From NCBI GenBank assembly GCA_020636275.1, contig JACJYD010000001.1, positions 992,001-1,056,000 of the forward strand: a stretch of DNA of 64,000 nucleotides. Direction: 5' to 3'. The notes beneath the pieces are model-generated. The model saw only the letters and a program-made list of their open reading frames with translations, was not told the origin of the DNA and made no database searches. This DNA comes from Lewinellaceae bacterium. Lineage in GTDB: Bacteria; Bacteroidota; Bacteroidia; Chitinophagales; Saprospiraceae. Positions 30,631 to 39,692 of the stretch are shown here, piece after piece. Both the position numbers and the translations under genes were made by a program. Position 1 is the stretch's first letter. Every line of letters begins with the position of its first letter.

Positions 30631-32011
30631 ATTGGAGCCATTTCCCCATGGCCGGACAATCTGCAAATGCCGGATCTACATAAATATAGGTGCTGTGCAC
30701 TTTCTCCTGGATCCATTCACTGAGAAAGACGCTCTTTTTCTCTTCGATGGCCGCTTCCTGGATCTTGGCGTAATCTTCCTTGAGATTGGCCCGGTGCGGG
30801 TTGGTTCGGGAGACGAGCTTGACTATGCGGAAGAGGGTCTCTCCGCTGGGGTCGCGATAGGAGAAGGGGGCGCTGATGCCGCCTACTTTCATCGTGTCGA
30901 TGGCAAAATACACGTCGGGTTCGAGGTCGGCAATTTCGAAGAAATTATTGCCGGTGCGGGGGTTGATCATGCGGCCGTCGTTGTTGAAGCTCTGCACATC
31001 CTTGTATCCGAAGTCCTTGAGGGCTTTGGAAAAGGAGATCGAATCGGACACGATCAGGGCCCGCACACTGTCCAGTTTTTCCTTGGCCAATTGGAGGTCG
31101 GCCTGGGTGATCTCCGGACGAACGAGGATATGACGGGTGTGGATGGTATTTCCCCGGCGGCCCAGGAGCTGGATGATGTGGAAGCCGAATTCGGACTCCA
31201 CGATCTCGGAGATCTCGTCGACATCCAGGTTGTAGGCGGCGGCTTCGAATTCGGGCACGAATTTGCCGCGCTTGGTCCACCCCAGGTCGCCGCCGATGCG
31301 GCCGGAGGCAAAATCGTCTGAATATTTGGTGGCCAATTCCGCGAAATCCTCGCCATTGACGATGATCCGATTGCGCAGGTCCTCCAGCTTTTTAATGGCT
31401 TTTTCGCGTTCTTCATCGTTGACCTTCGGCCGGTAAACGATCTCCGATACTTCCACTTCCGAGTTGAAATAGGGGAGGCTATCGGCGGGGATGCGGTTGA
31501 AAAAGGCCTTGACTTCGGCCGGAGTGACGCTGATGTCGGAAATGACCTGACTGCGCATGCGCTCGGCCAGGAGCTGGTTGCGCAGGTCTTCCCGGAACTG
31601 GTCCTTGACCTCGTTTACCGACTGTCCGTAGTAGTCTTCAAACTGCTGGTAGTCGTTGTTCATGTAGGCCAGGATCTGCTCGATCCGGGCATCCAGCTGG
31701 GTTTCTACCTCGGCGTCCAGCACGACGATACTATCGAGTTTAGCCTGATTGACCAGCAGCTTTTGAGCGAGGATGTTATCCAGGATCAGGCAGGACGCAT
31801 CCGGGGGCAGGCCTCCTTTTTGGGCATCGAGGAGAGCTTTCTGTTCCTCCACTTCCGAGAGGAGCACCAGTTCGCTGCCCACGGTCGCGACCACTTTGTC
31901 GATGGTGGTTTTTTGGGAAAAGCCACTCTGAATGGCCAGCGTGATAAACAGCGCCAACAGGCACCCCTGCCGGATAAAAAATGGAATATTTGTCATATGC
32001 GTTTTTTTCAT
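30629..32011 (-). CDS. SurA-like periplasmic peptidyl-prolyl isomerase/chaperone
   Basis: Predicted periplasmic chaperone of 460 residues that helps outer-membrane proteins fold. Signal peptide 1-33 (GCLLALFITLAIQSGFSQ). An N-terminal SurA_N-like helical part (IDKVVATVGSELVLLSEVEE) is followed by a first parvulin domain near residues 178-287 (GRIGGDLGWTKRGKFVPEFE) and a second around 292-400. The start ATG overlaps the stop of the preceding gene as TAATG, so the two are translationally coupled. It is the third of three related genes. Confidence 0.92.
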   Translation of the reverse strand: MKKTHMTNIPFFIRQGCLLALFITLAIQSGFSQKTTIDKVVATVGSELVLLSEVEEQKALLDAQKGGLPPDASCLILDNILAQKLLVNQAKLDSIVVLDAEVETQLDARIEQILAYMNNDYQQFEDYYGQSVNEVKDQFREDLRNQLLAERMRSQVISDISVTPAEVKAFFNRIPADSLPYFNSEVEVSEIVYRPKVNDEEREKAIKKLEDLRNRIIVNGEDFAELATKYSDDFASGRIGGDLGWTKRGKFVPEFEAAAYNLDVDEISEIVESEFGFHIIQLLGRRGNTIHTRHILVRPEITQADLQLAKEKLDSVRALIVSDSISFSKALKDFGYKDVQSFNNDGRMINPRTGNNFFEIADLEPDVYFAIDTMKVGGISAPFSYRDPSGETLFRIVKLVSRTNPHRANLKEDYAKIQEAAIEEKKSVFLSEWIQEKVHSTYIYVDPAFADCPAMGKWLQ

Positions 32012-32883
32012 TAATCCTGAAAAACATTAACCTGATTCCGCCGCAGAGCGTCCTGATAAATATTTTCCCGGGTTTCGTCCAGGAACTTCATTTTGCGCTG
32101 GTGCAGGATCACTTTCTTCAGTTGATCGTCAACATATCCGATCGGGGCGAGTTCTTTCGCGCGCATGAGCTGATTCAACTGGAAGTAGTACAGGAAATTA
32201 TCGTCCCGGCGGTTCAGGGTTTTACCGGGCTGGACGTTGGCCAGTTCCGCAGCATTGCCCGGCCACACGGCTGCCACGTCGGAAATGCCGACCCAGAGGC
32301 TGTCGTCCAGGATCTTGGTCACTGCATGATCATTGCTGTAGGAAACCATCATTTGGAAATCTTCAAGCTTGTCGCTTTTCCACCATTTTTCGAATTGTGG
32401 AATGTCGGGGGCGTTGCGCGGAAGCTTGACGAAGCGGCAGCGAACGATATCGGTTTCCAGGGGAAATTGCTCTTTGTTACTTTGGTAATATTCGTCCAGC
32501 TGTGCGGCGGTGACCGTCGAGTCGAGCAGCTGCTCGATGAGGATCTTTTCGTAGGAGTGCTTGATCAGGGAGGCCCGGTAGTCGCGCACCAGTTTGTCGA
32601 TATTGAGGTCCTTCGGGACGTTGCGCTCGGCCTCGTACATCAAGGCGGCGTCCCGCACCCAGCGTTCGACGTAGGCGTTGATGATCATGGCGCTGTCTTC
32701 CGAAGAAGTCTCCGCCGGGATCATCCCTTCGAGGTCGGCCAGGTAAAGCGTTTTGTTGTACACCCTCGCCAGGGCACGGTTATTGGGGTTTTTGTTATTG
32801 GATGACGGCTGGCAGGCCACCACCAGGAGCGCCACCACACTCATAATCCCCAAAGCGGTCCGGAATGGCTTTTTTTTTCTCAT
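32011..32883 (-). CDS. parvulin-operon lipoprotein, SurA/PrsA-N-like
   Basis: 290 residues. Signal peptide with lipobox VALLVVAC, so the mature protein is probably a lipid-anchored periplasmic protein. The body is helical and resembles the N-terminal chaperone part of SurA/PpiD proteins (NAYVERWVRDAALMYEAE, LIEQLLDSTVTAAQLDEYYQ), and I see no clear parvulin catalytic domain. It lies between two parvulin genes and its stop overlaps the start of the next one (TAATG). The start is ATG 32883; the reading from 32931 lacks a signal peptide at its N-terminus. Confidence 0.78.
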   Translation of the reverse strand: MRKKKPFRTALGIMSVVALLVVACQPSSNNKNPNNRALARVYNKTLYLADLEGMIPAETSSEDSAMIINAYVERWVRDAALMYEAERNVPKDLNIDKLVRDYRASLIKHSYEKILIEQLLDSTVTAAQLDEYYQSNKEQFPLETDIVRCRFVKLPRNAPDIPQFEKWWKSDKLEDFQMMVSYSNDHAVTKILDDSLWVGISDVAAVWPGNAAELANVQPGKTLNRRDDNFLYYFQLNQLMRAKELAPIGYVDDQLKKVILHQRKMKFLDETRENIYQDALRRNQVNVFQD

Positions 32884-32939
32884 ACAAATTAGAAACGGGA
32901 ATTGGGAGGGGCCAAAGGCGACCCCTTCCAATTCAGAAA

Positions 32940-34925
32940 TTACTTGATAAGGCTCATGAACACGTCGTTATTCACTACGACGGGGTATTCTTTCTTCAAC
33001 TGATCGACCCATTCTTTCTCCAGATAGTCCTGGTAGTCGGCGATGACATATCCACGGGCTTCGGCGAGGGTCTTGTTCTCACCGGGAATGATTTTTGCGA
33101 TCTGGACGAAGCTCTGCGACTTTTCGCGTTCATTCACCTCCGGTACGGAAAAAGCGCCTTCTTTCCAGGGCATATTTTCGACCAGTTTGCTTCGATCTTT
33201 TTCCACCGTGCGCGTGCCATGGACGAGAAGCGGCGCATCCGGGTCGGTGTTGAACTTTTTGAGCACTTCTTCCGCCGGGTTTTTAGAGGCGAATTTCTGC
33301 ACCTTGTCGAGAACGTCTTTGTCGAGGCTCTTCAACGAAAAGATGTTCAACTCGGCCCGTTCCCGCCATTTGTATTTGCCTTCGATGGTCTTGTAGAAAT
33401 TTTCCAGCCCGGTAGTGTCCTGGGCAGCTTTATCCCACACGACCATTTTGGTCACTTCGAAAAGGAGGATGCCTTCTTCATACTCGCGCATCAGGGCTTT
33501 GAATTCCGGATATTTCACATCCAGTTGTTGTTCTTCGAACTTCAGCGCCTGCTCGTTGACAAAATCGTTGTACAGGGACATCACGGCGTCTCTTTGGTTG
33601 CCGGCCTGGCTGCTTGCACGCGCCCGTTTTTGTTTGGCGTTTTCCAGGAATTCGGCAAAATCGCCCAGGGTTACCTGGTATTTTCCGCCAAAGGCGAAAA
33701 GCAAGGCCTTGGATTGGGTCTGCGGGGCCCTGAAGTTCCACGCCTGGAAGTTCTCTGGTAAAGTGTCGATAAAGTTTTCCAGGGTTGTATTGAACTCCCG
33801 GAAATCGTTCTCTTTTTTGATCCGGTCGATCATGGCTTGTTCCGCCTTTTCGAAGCGGCTGTCGTTCTTAATCTTGGCCATCAGGCTGGGCTTGACGGTG
33901 TTGTAGGGACCTACCGGGCGCTTGCTGATCAATTTGATGATATGCCATCCGACGGTGGTTTCGACGGGCTTGGAATAGTCGCCTTCCTTTTCAATGCCGA
34001 ATGCGGCATCTTCAAAAGGTTTTTCAAAACGGTTGATCCCGAATACGCCGATGTAACCGCCTTTGTCTTGGGTGCGCTTGTCTTCCGAGCGTGCTTTGGC
34101 CAGTTCTTCAAAGTTGGCGCCGGCTTGCAGGGCCTGGTAGATGCTGTCGATGATCCCTTTGGCATCTTTGGCCACACCGGTTTCGTTCGATTTCCGGATC
34201 AGGATGTGAGCGCATTCCACCTCTCCGCGTGCGGGCCTGCGGCCGTGCACGATCAGCAGGTGATAGCCGCCATCCGTGCGGATGGGGCCCACCAATTGTT
34301 CTTCGGGAACGGTGTAGGCTGCTTTTTCCAGGTTGTAAAGGCCTTTTGGAAAAATAGCCGTGACATACCCGACATGACCGAAATTGGTTTTGGCCGACTT
34401 GTCATCGGAAAAATGAACGGCAACGCTGTCGAAGGGTTCGCCCATCATCAGCATGGTCTTCGCCTCGGTAATGCGCTGGAAAGCCCGGGAGGTGTCCTGT
34501 CCGGCGCCGGGCAGCGCCACATAGATGTGGCTGATGTCGACGTCTTCCAGGCTATGCTCGTAGGCTTCTTCCACCAGTTTGTCGGTTACTTCCCGGTCGA
34601 CCAGGTAAGAATTGGCCAATTGCCGGCGGTATCCTTCGAGCTCCTTTTGGAGGGAGGGAATGGTGTCGAGACGCAGCTCTTTGGCTTTCTGTACTTTCAG
34701 TTTGAATTTCGTATACAGGTCGAGGTATTCCTCCAGCGAAGACTTGGAGAAATCGGCTTTGGGGCCATTGGTTTTGGTATAGATATAGTTGAATTCCGAA
34801 ACCTTTACCGGCTCGCCATTTACCGTAAAGAGAACGGGATCTCCGGACGGAGCTTTTTGGGCGTGGGAATATACGACCCCCATGCACATAAGAAGAAGGA
34901 GCGGGATCAATCGGTTGCGTGTCAT
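32940..34925 (-). CDS. peptidyl-prolyl cis-trans isomerase with two parvulin domains
   Basis: 661 residues from ATG 34925, with signal peptide (NRLIPLLLLMCMGVVYSHAQ). An N-terminal helical substrate-binding part (EEYLDLYTKFKLKVQKAKEL) is followed by two parvulin-type repeats, around residues 125-225 (ISHIYVALPGAGQD) and 230-335 (VECAHILIRKSNETG, KGGYIGVFGINRFEKPFED), then a long C-terminal helical region. Periplasmic folding catalyst, first of the three-gene group. A -7-like box is at 34971-34978. Confidence 0.93.
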   Translation of the reverse strand: MTRNRLIPLLLLMCMGVVYSHAQKAPSGDPVLFTVNGEPVKVSEFNYIYTKTNGPKADFSKSSLEEYLDLYTKFKLKVQKAKELRLDTIPSLQKELEGYRRQLANSYLVDREVTDKLVEEAYEHSLEDVDISHIYVALPGAGQDTSRAFQRITEAKTMLMMGEPFDSVAVHFSDDKSAKTNFGHVGYVTAIFPKGLYNLEKAAYTVPEEQLVGPIRTDGGYHLLIVHGRRPARGEVECAHILIRKSNETGVAKDAKGIIDSIYQALQAGANFEELAKARSEDKRTQDKGGYIGVFGINRFEKPFEDAAFGIEKEGDYSKPVETTVGWHIIKLISKRPVGPYNTVKPSLMAKIKNDSRFEKAEQAMIDRIKKENDFREFNTTLENFIDTLPENFQAWNFRAPQTQSKALLFAFGGKYQVTLGDFAEFLENAKQKRARASSQAGNQRDAVMSLYNDFVNEQALKFEEQQLDVKYPEFKALMREYEEGILLFEVTKMVVWDKAAQDTTGLENFYKTIEGKYKWRERAELNIFSLKSLDKDVLDKVQKFASKNPAEEVLKKFNTDPDAPLLVHGTRTVEKDRSKLVENMPWKEGAFSVPEVNEREKSQSFVQIAKIIPGENKTLAEARGYVIADYQDYLEKEWVDQLKKEYPVVVNNDVFMSLIK

Positions 34926-34970
34926 TGGAAACAGTTTATGATTTGAAAACAGGTTGTAGAAAAAACGCGG

Positions 34971-34978
34971 CAAAGTTA
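34971..34978 (-). promoter_or_regulatory. candidate -7 box for the parvulin operon
   Basis: Minus-strand TAACTTTG fits TAnnTTTG, 46 bp upstream of the first parvulin gene. No clear -33 box. Confidence 0.45.
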
Positions 34979-35001
34979 TGAATAAATGCGGTCAATTTAT
35001 T

Positions 35002-37476
35002 TTAATCCTGCCAGTATACGCGCTTGAGCCGCTCCGACAGGTTGGTGAGAACCTCGTATGGAATGGTGTTCAAGGCCCTTGCCAGTTCTTCGATCGGGAG
35101 GTCTTTCCCGAATAGAACGACCTCGTCTCCTTCCGTGGCTTCGGGGATCTGGCTAACATCTACCATGGTCATGTCCATGCATACATTTCCGATCGTAGGG
35201 GCCCGGCGTCCCCGGATCAACACCTCGAAGCGGCCGTTTCCGGCCAGGCGGAGCAGCCCGTCGGCATAGCCGATGCTGATAGTGGCGATCCGTTTCGGCG
35301 TGTCGGCCTTCCCCAGGCGGTTGTACCCGATCGTCTGTCCGGCCGGCACCTCCCGCACCTGCGAAATGGTGGCCTTGAGGGTGAGGACGGTCTGCAGTTG
35401 CCGCTTCAGTTCCGGCGCGTTTTCTACCCCATACAATCCGATTCCCAAACGCACCATGTCCATTTGGTATTGCGGAAAACGGATGATGCCGCTGGAATTG
35501 AGCAGGTGCCGCACCGGGCGGTACCCCAATCCTTCCGCCAGGAGGGCGTAGCCTTCGGCAAAAAGGGCGGCCTGCTGCCGGGTGTAAGCATCTTCCAGCG
35601 GGTCTTCACTGGCCGCCAGGTGGGAAAGTACGCTGGCCACCCGAACGCCCGGTGTGGACTGAAGACGTCGAAGCACCTCGGGGAGCTCGGCCGGGGAAAG
35701 CCCCAGGCGGTTCATGCCGGTTTCCAGCTTCAGGTGAATGGCCACCTCGGGGGCGTCTTCGGGGAGGGCTTCCAGAAACCGCCGCAGCAACGGAACACTG
35801 TAGATCTCGGGCTCCAGCCGGTAGCGGAACAGGGCGTCAAACCCGGCTTCTTCGGGGTTCAATACCAGTATGGGAAGGCGTATGCCCGCCTTTCGCAATT
35901 CGACTCCTTCGTCGGCATAGGCCACGCCCAGGTAATCGACCTGTTGAAATTCCAGGAGCCGGGCTACTTCTTCGGCTCCGCTCCCGTAGCCCGCCGCTTT
36001 TACCATGACCAGGAGCTTTACGCCCGGCCGTAGTTTTCGCTGAAAATAGCGGAGGTTGTGCCGGAGGGCATCCAGGTCGATCTCAAGGGTCGTTTTATGT
36101 GCTTTATAGGAAAGGCGATTGGCGATCTGCTCAAAGTGAAAGGATCGCGCGCCCTTCAGCAGGATGGTCTGATTCCGGAAGCCGTGTTGGTCGAATTTTC
36201 GCAAAAACTGCCCGGTATCGGCATAAAAAGTGGCGGGAATGTCGTCGGGGAGAAAGGGACGTATATGCGGTACCTCCACCCCGATGCCGATAAAAGAGGT
36301 AACCCCTTGTTTGGCTACTAATTCGGCTACCTTTTGGTACAAGGCCGGACCGGGTTCCCCGCTCTGCAGAATATCCGAGAGGATGAGGGTGCGATGGGCG
36401 TGGTTGCTCTGCTGCCGTAAAAAATAAAGGGCGATGGCCAGGGAGGTCAGGTCGGAATTGTAGGCGTCATTGATGACGGTGCAATTGTTGATGCCGGCTT
36501 TCAACTCCAGGCGCATGGCCACTTGTTCGAGGTTGCCCAGGCCCTGGGCGGCTTCCTGGACCGGGTATCCCAGCAATACCAGGAGGGCCAGGCAATGAAG
36601 GCCGTTTTCCAGGGCGGCTTCATCGGTGAAAGGGATCTCGGCCACAAAGGGCGTATCGCCGCAAACGCCTTCCAGGCGCATGCCGGTCCGTTGCTGTTGT
36701 TTTTTCAAAATGCGCAGATCGGCCTCCCGGCCCGAGGTCGACCAGGAAAATAACCGGCGGTCGGCATACATTTCCCGGATCACCTTGTCGACGAGCGGAT
36801 TGTCCCGGCGGTATATGATCGACGTTGCGGATCCGAACAGCAGGAGTTTTTCCCGCAATTTATTCTCCAGGGAGGGAAATCCCTCGTTGTGGGCATCGCC
36901 GATGTTGGTCAGGATACCGATCGTGGGTCGTATAATGGAGGCGAGGTGCTCCATTTCGCCCACCTGGGAAATGCCCGCTTCGAAGATCGCCAGTTCGTGT
37001 GCCGGCTGGATCTGCCAAACGGAGAGTGGTACCCCGATCTGGGAATTGTAGCTCTTGGGACTGCGCACGATGTGGTAATCGTCCTGTAAAAGCTGGTAGA
37101 GCCATTCTTTGACGATGGTCTTCCCGTTGCTGCCGGTAATGCCGATCACCGGCAGATCGAACTGCTTGCGGTGGTAGGCGGCCAGCAATTGCAGTGCTTC
37201 CAAGGTATTGTCTACTTTCAGGAAATTAGCTTCCGGGTAGCGCCGGGTATCGACCGGTTTGGAGACCACGAAGTTGCGCACCCCCGCAGCATAGGCCTCC
37301 CGGATGAAGCGGTGCCCGTCCTGCCGGGGTCCTGCCAGGGCGAAGAAGAGCGACTGTCCGGGGAAGAGGATCTGCCTGCTGTCGTGTAAGAGATATTCGA
37401 TCGAATGCTCCTGAAGAGGTTCGTTCAGCGGTTCGGCGCGCAGGATCTGTTGAATATGGGCAGCTGTATAGCGCAT
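35002..37476 (-). CDS. bifunctional MurF ligase / alanine racemase
   Basis: One 824-residue protein makes D-Ala and joins D-Ala-D-Ala to the UDP-MurNAc-tripeptide. MurF part about 1-450: ATP-binding GITGSNGKTIVKEWLYQLL near residue 113. Alanine racemase part about 455-824: PLP lysine in LLVMVKAAGYGSGAEEV near residue 485, and MVRLGIGLYGVENAPE, IGYNRLGKADTPKRIATISI and GNVCMDMTMVDVSQIPE near the second catalytic Tyr. This fusion is known in Bacteroidota. It starts directly after the purD stop codon (TAAATG), an unusual metabolic pairing. Confidence 0.95.
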   Translation of the reverse strand: MRYTAAHIQQILRAEPLNEPLQEHSIEYLLHDSRQILFPGQSLFFALAGPRQDGHRFIREAYAAGVRNFVVSKPVDTRRYPEANFLKVDNTLEALQLLAAYHRKQFDLPVIGITGSNGKTIVKEWLYQLLQDDYHIVRSPKSYNSQIGVPLSVWQIQPAHELAIFEAGISQVGEMEHLASIIRPTIGILTNIGDAHNEGFPSLENKLREKLLLFGSATSIIYRRDNPLVDKVIREMYADRRLFSWSTSGREADLRILKKQQQRTGMRLEGVCGDTPFVAEIPFTDEAALENGLHCLALLVLLGYPVQEAAQGLGNLEQVAMRLELKAGINNCTVINDAYNSDLTSLAIALYFLRQQSNHAHRTLILSDILQSGEPGPALYQKVAELVAKQGVTSFIGIGVEVPHIRPFLPDDIPATFYADTGQFLRKFDQHGFRNQTILLKGARSFHFEQIANRLSYKAHKTTLEIDLDALRHNLRYFQRKLRPGVKLLVMVKAAGYGSGAEEVARLLEFQQVDYLGVAYADEGVELRKAGIRLPILVLNPEEAGFDALFRYRLEPEIYSVPLLRRFLEALPEDAPEVAIHLKLETGMNRLGLSPAELPEVLRRLQSTPGVRVASVLSHLAASEDPLEDAYTRQQAALFAEGYALLAEGLGYRPVRHLLNSSGIIRFPQYQMDMVRLGIGLYGVENAPELKRQLQTVLTLKATISQVREVPAGQTIGYNRLGKADTPKRIATISIGYADGLLRLAGNGRFEVLIRGRRAPTIGNVCMDMTMVDVSQIPEATEGDEVVLFGKDLPIEELARALNTIPYEVLTNLSERLKRVYWQD

Positions 37477-38748
37477 TTACACCAGGTCAAAACCGATATC
37501 CCTGCGGTAATATTTTCCTTCGAAATGAATTTTTTCGGCGTTTTTCAGCGAGCGCACCAGGGCGTCGGGGATGTCGTCGCCGAAGGAGGTGAGGGCCAGT
37601 ACCCGGCCGCCGTTGGTCACGATCTGTTCGTCCTTCAGGTTCGTTCCGGCGTGGAAGGTGATACTGTGCTCGACCGCTTCCAGGCCGGTGACGGGTTTGC
37701 CTTTTTCGTAGGCCTCGGGATAGCCGCCGGAGACGAGGAAGATGGTGGCTGCCGTGCGGGGGTCGATCTTCAGATCGGCTTCTGCGAGTTTTCCCGAGGG
37801 TACGGCCAGCAGAAGTTCGAGGAGATCGGATTGGATCCTGGGGAATACGACCTCCGTTTCGGGGTCGCCCATGCGGCAGTTGTATTCGATAACGTACGGC
37901 TCGCCCTCGACCCGGATCAGGCCGAAGAAGATGAAGCCGTGATAGGAGAAGCCCCTGGATTGGATGCCCCGGATGGTGGGCTCGATAATGCGCCTGCGCA
38001 CTTTTTCCATAAGCGCGTCGTCGGCGAAGGGGACGGGGGAGATAGCGCCCATGCCGCCGGTGTTCAGGCCGGTATCGCCTTCCCCGATGCGTTTGTAATC
38101 TTTGGCTTCGGGGAGGAGGCGCCAGTTTTTGCCGTCGGTCAGCACGAAGACGGAGAATTCGATGCCGCTGAGGAACTGTTCAATGACCACCGTCGCGCTG
38201 GCGGAACCGAACTTGCCGCCCAGCATGGCGCGGAGTTCTTCCTGGGCTTCTTCCAGAGAGGCGCAGATGAGCACGCCTTTTCCCGCAGCGAGCCCGTCGG
38301 CCTTGAGCACATAGGGCGGAGGGAGAGCGGCCAGGTAGGCCAGTCCTTCGTCGAGTTGTGCGGCCGTAAATTCGCGGTAAGCAGCGGTGGGGATGCCGAA
38401 TTCCTGCATGAACGCCTTGGCATAGGCCTTACTGCCCTCCAGTTTAGCGCCCTCCTTTGAAGGGCCGATCACCGGAATGGACCGCAGCTCGGGGGTAGCG
38501 GAAAAATAGTCGAAGACGCCTTCTACCAGGGGGGCTTCCGGACCTACGACGACGAGTTCGATCTGGTTTTGAAGGGCAAAAGCGGCCAGCGCGGGAAAAT
38601 CTTCGGGAGAAAGGGCGACGTTTTCGCCACAGGCAGCGGTGCCCGCGTTTCCGGGAGCGATGTACAATTTGGAACAAAGCGGGCTCTGGCACAATTTCCA
38701 GGCAAATGCATGTTCGCGCCCGCCGTTTCCCAATAGCAAAATATTCAT
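37477..38748 (-). CDS. purD: phosphoribosylamine--glycine ligase
   Basis: Second enzyme of de novo purine synthesis, joining glycine to phosphoribosylamine with ATP. 423 residues: N-terminal MNILLLGNGGREHAFAWKL, ATP-grasp domain with YVLKADGLAAGKGVLIC, and the metal site region in YVIEYNCRMGDPETEVVFPR. Length and motifs are standard. It is followed with no gap by the murF-alr gene. A -7-like TATCTTTG lies 14 bp upstream (38763-38770). Confidence 0.97.
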   Translation of the reverse strand: MNILLLGNGGREHAFAWKLCQSPLCSKLYIAPGNAGTAACGENVALSPEDFPALAAFALQNQIELVVVGPEAPLVEGVFDYFSATPELRSIPVIGPSKEGAKLEGSKAYAKAFMQEFGIPTAAYREFTAAQLDEGLAYLAALPPPYVLKADGLAAGKGVLICASLEEAQEELRAMLGGKFGSASATVVIEQFLSGIEFSVFVLTDGKNWRLLPEAKDYKRIGEGDTGLNTGGMGAISPVPFADDALMEKVRRRIIEPTIRGIQSRGFSYHGFIFFGLIRVEGEPYVIEYNCRMGDPETEVVFPRIQSDLLELLLAVPSGKLAEADLKIDPRTAATIFLVSGGYPEAYEKGKPVTGLEAVEHSITFHAGTNLKDEQIVTNGGRVLALTSFGDDIPDALVRSLKNAEKIHFEGKYYRRDIGFDLV

Positions 38749-38762
38749 GTACTTTTTGACGG

Positions 38763-38770
38763 CAAAGATA
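38763..38770 (-). promoter_or_regulatory. candidate -7 box for purD
   Basis: Minus-strand TATCTTTG fits TAnnTTTG and lies 14 bp before the purD start. The closest TTG is 24 bases further, a little too far. Confidence 0.4.
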
Positions 38771-38841
38771 TGGATTTACGATGAGCACACCGTCCAAGAC
38801 AGTCCGCTCATCGTTTTTTTTTGTACCTTCGTGCCCTTATT

Positions 38842-38896
38842 GGGTGAAGAGTGAAGGGTGAAGAGTGAAGGGTGAAAATACTCTTCACCCTTCACT
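38842..38896. repeat. 14-bp tandem repeats followed by their inverted copy (stem-loop) upstream of ruvA
   Basis: GGGTGAAGAGTGAA is repeated twice (38842-38855, 38856-38869) plus a half copy (38870-38876). An inverted copy at 38880-38895 pairs exactly with GTGAAGGGTGAAGAGT (38851-38866). It ends 35 bases before the ruvA start. Confidence 0.9.
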
Positions 38897-38930
38897 TAAA
38901 AAAAATGAAGCGAACAATCGTTATTGAAAA

Positions 38931-39521
38931 ATGATCCACCACATCAAAGGGCAGATCGCGTTCAAAAGTCCTACCTATGTCGTGATCGAAGCAGGCGGGA
39001 TCGGGTATCAGGTATTCATCAGCTTGAACACCTATGCGCGCATTGAAAGCCTGGAACAGGTGAAACTCCTCACCTATTTCCACGTCAAAGAAGACGGGCA
39101 GAGTTTATTCGGGTTTGCCGACGAGCAGGAGCGGACGCTTTTCATCCTTTTGATCTCCGTGTCGGGTATCGGCCCGGCCACGGCCCAACTGGTGCTTTCC
39201 TCCATGTCTGTCGACGAGATCCGGTCGGCTATTTTAGCCGAAGACGATCGCCAATTCAACCGGGTCAAGGGCATCGGCCCCAAGACGGCCAAGCGGATCA
39301 TCCTGGAATTGAAGGACAAGGTCCAGAAAGAGGTTGGAGAAGATTGGGCTCCAATTCCGGCAGTGGACAATACGATTCGCCAGGAGGCGTTATCTGCCTT
39401 GATAGCGCTCGGGTTTAACAGGATCCCTGTTCAAAAGGCCCTCAACAAGATTTTAAAAGAAAATCCGGAGGTCGACACTGTGGAGAGACTGATCAAAATG
39501 GCGCTGCAACAATTATCCTGA
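38931..39521 (+). CDS. ruvA: Holliday junction branch migration protein RuvA
   Basis: DNA-binding subunit that recognises Holliday junctions and loads the RuvB motor. 196 residues in three domains: OB-fold (MIHHIKGQIAFKSPTYVVIE), two helix-hairpin-helix motifs (LISVSGIGPATAQLVLSS and VKGIGPKTAKRIILELKD), and a C-terminal RuvB-binding helical domain (EALSALIALGFNRIPVQKAL). Standard length. A stem-loop with tandem repeats precedes it; a 171-bp gap separates it from sprA. Confidence 0.97.
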   Translation: MIHHIKGQIAFKSPTYVVIEAGGIGYQVFISLNTYARIESLEQVKLLTYFHVKEDGQSLFGFADEQERTLFILLISVSGIGPATAQLVLSSMSVDEIRSAILAEDDRQFNRVKGIGPKTAKRIILELKDKVQKEVGEDWAPIPAVDNTIRQEALSALIALGFNRIPVQKALNKILKENPEVDTVERLIKMALQQLS

Positions 39522-39629
39522 CCATATCGGGAAGGCGGTCGTCTGGTTGAACTAGATTATTTTTGTTAAAATTTTTACAGGCTGCAAAAAGAAAGGAGAG
39601 GGAGCGTTTCTCCGATATATAATTAATGG

Positions 39630-39660
39630 ATTTTCGAACCGCCGGAGGCTTTTCGAAAAT
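39630..39660. repeat. 9-bp stem-loop upstream of sprA
   Basis: ATTTTCGAA (39630-39638) pairs with TTCGAAAAT (39652-39660); inner CC/GG pairs may extend it. It ends 32 bases before the sprA start. Weaker than the other stem-loops. TATTTTTG at 39558-39565 fits the -7 box but has no -33 partner. Confidence 0.55.
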
Positions 39661-39692
39661 TGCCGAGTATTTAGTTGATTCTTTTGATCCTT

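Noticed and set aside
38842..38876. CRISPR-like repeats
   Set aside because: The 14-bp units are contiguous without spacers and only two and a half copies exist, so it is a simple tandem repeat.
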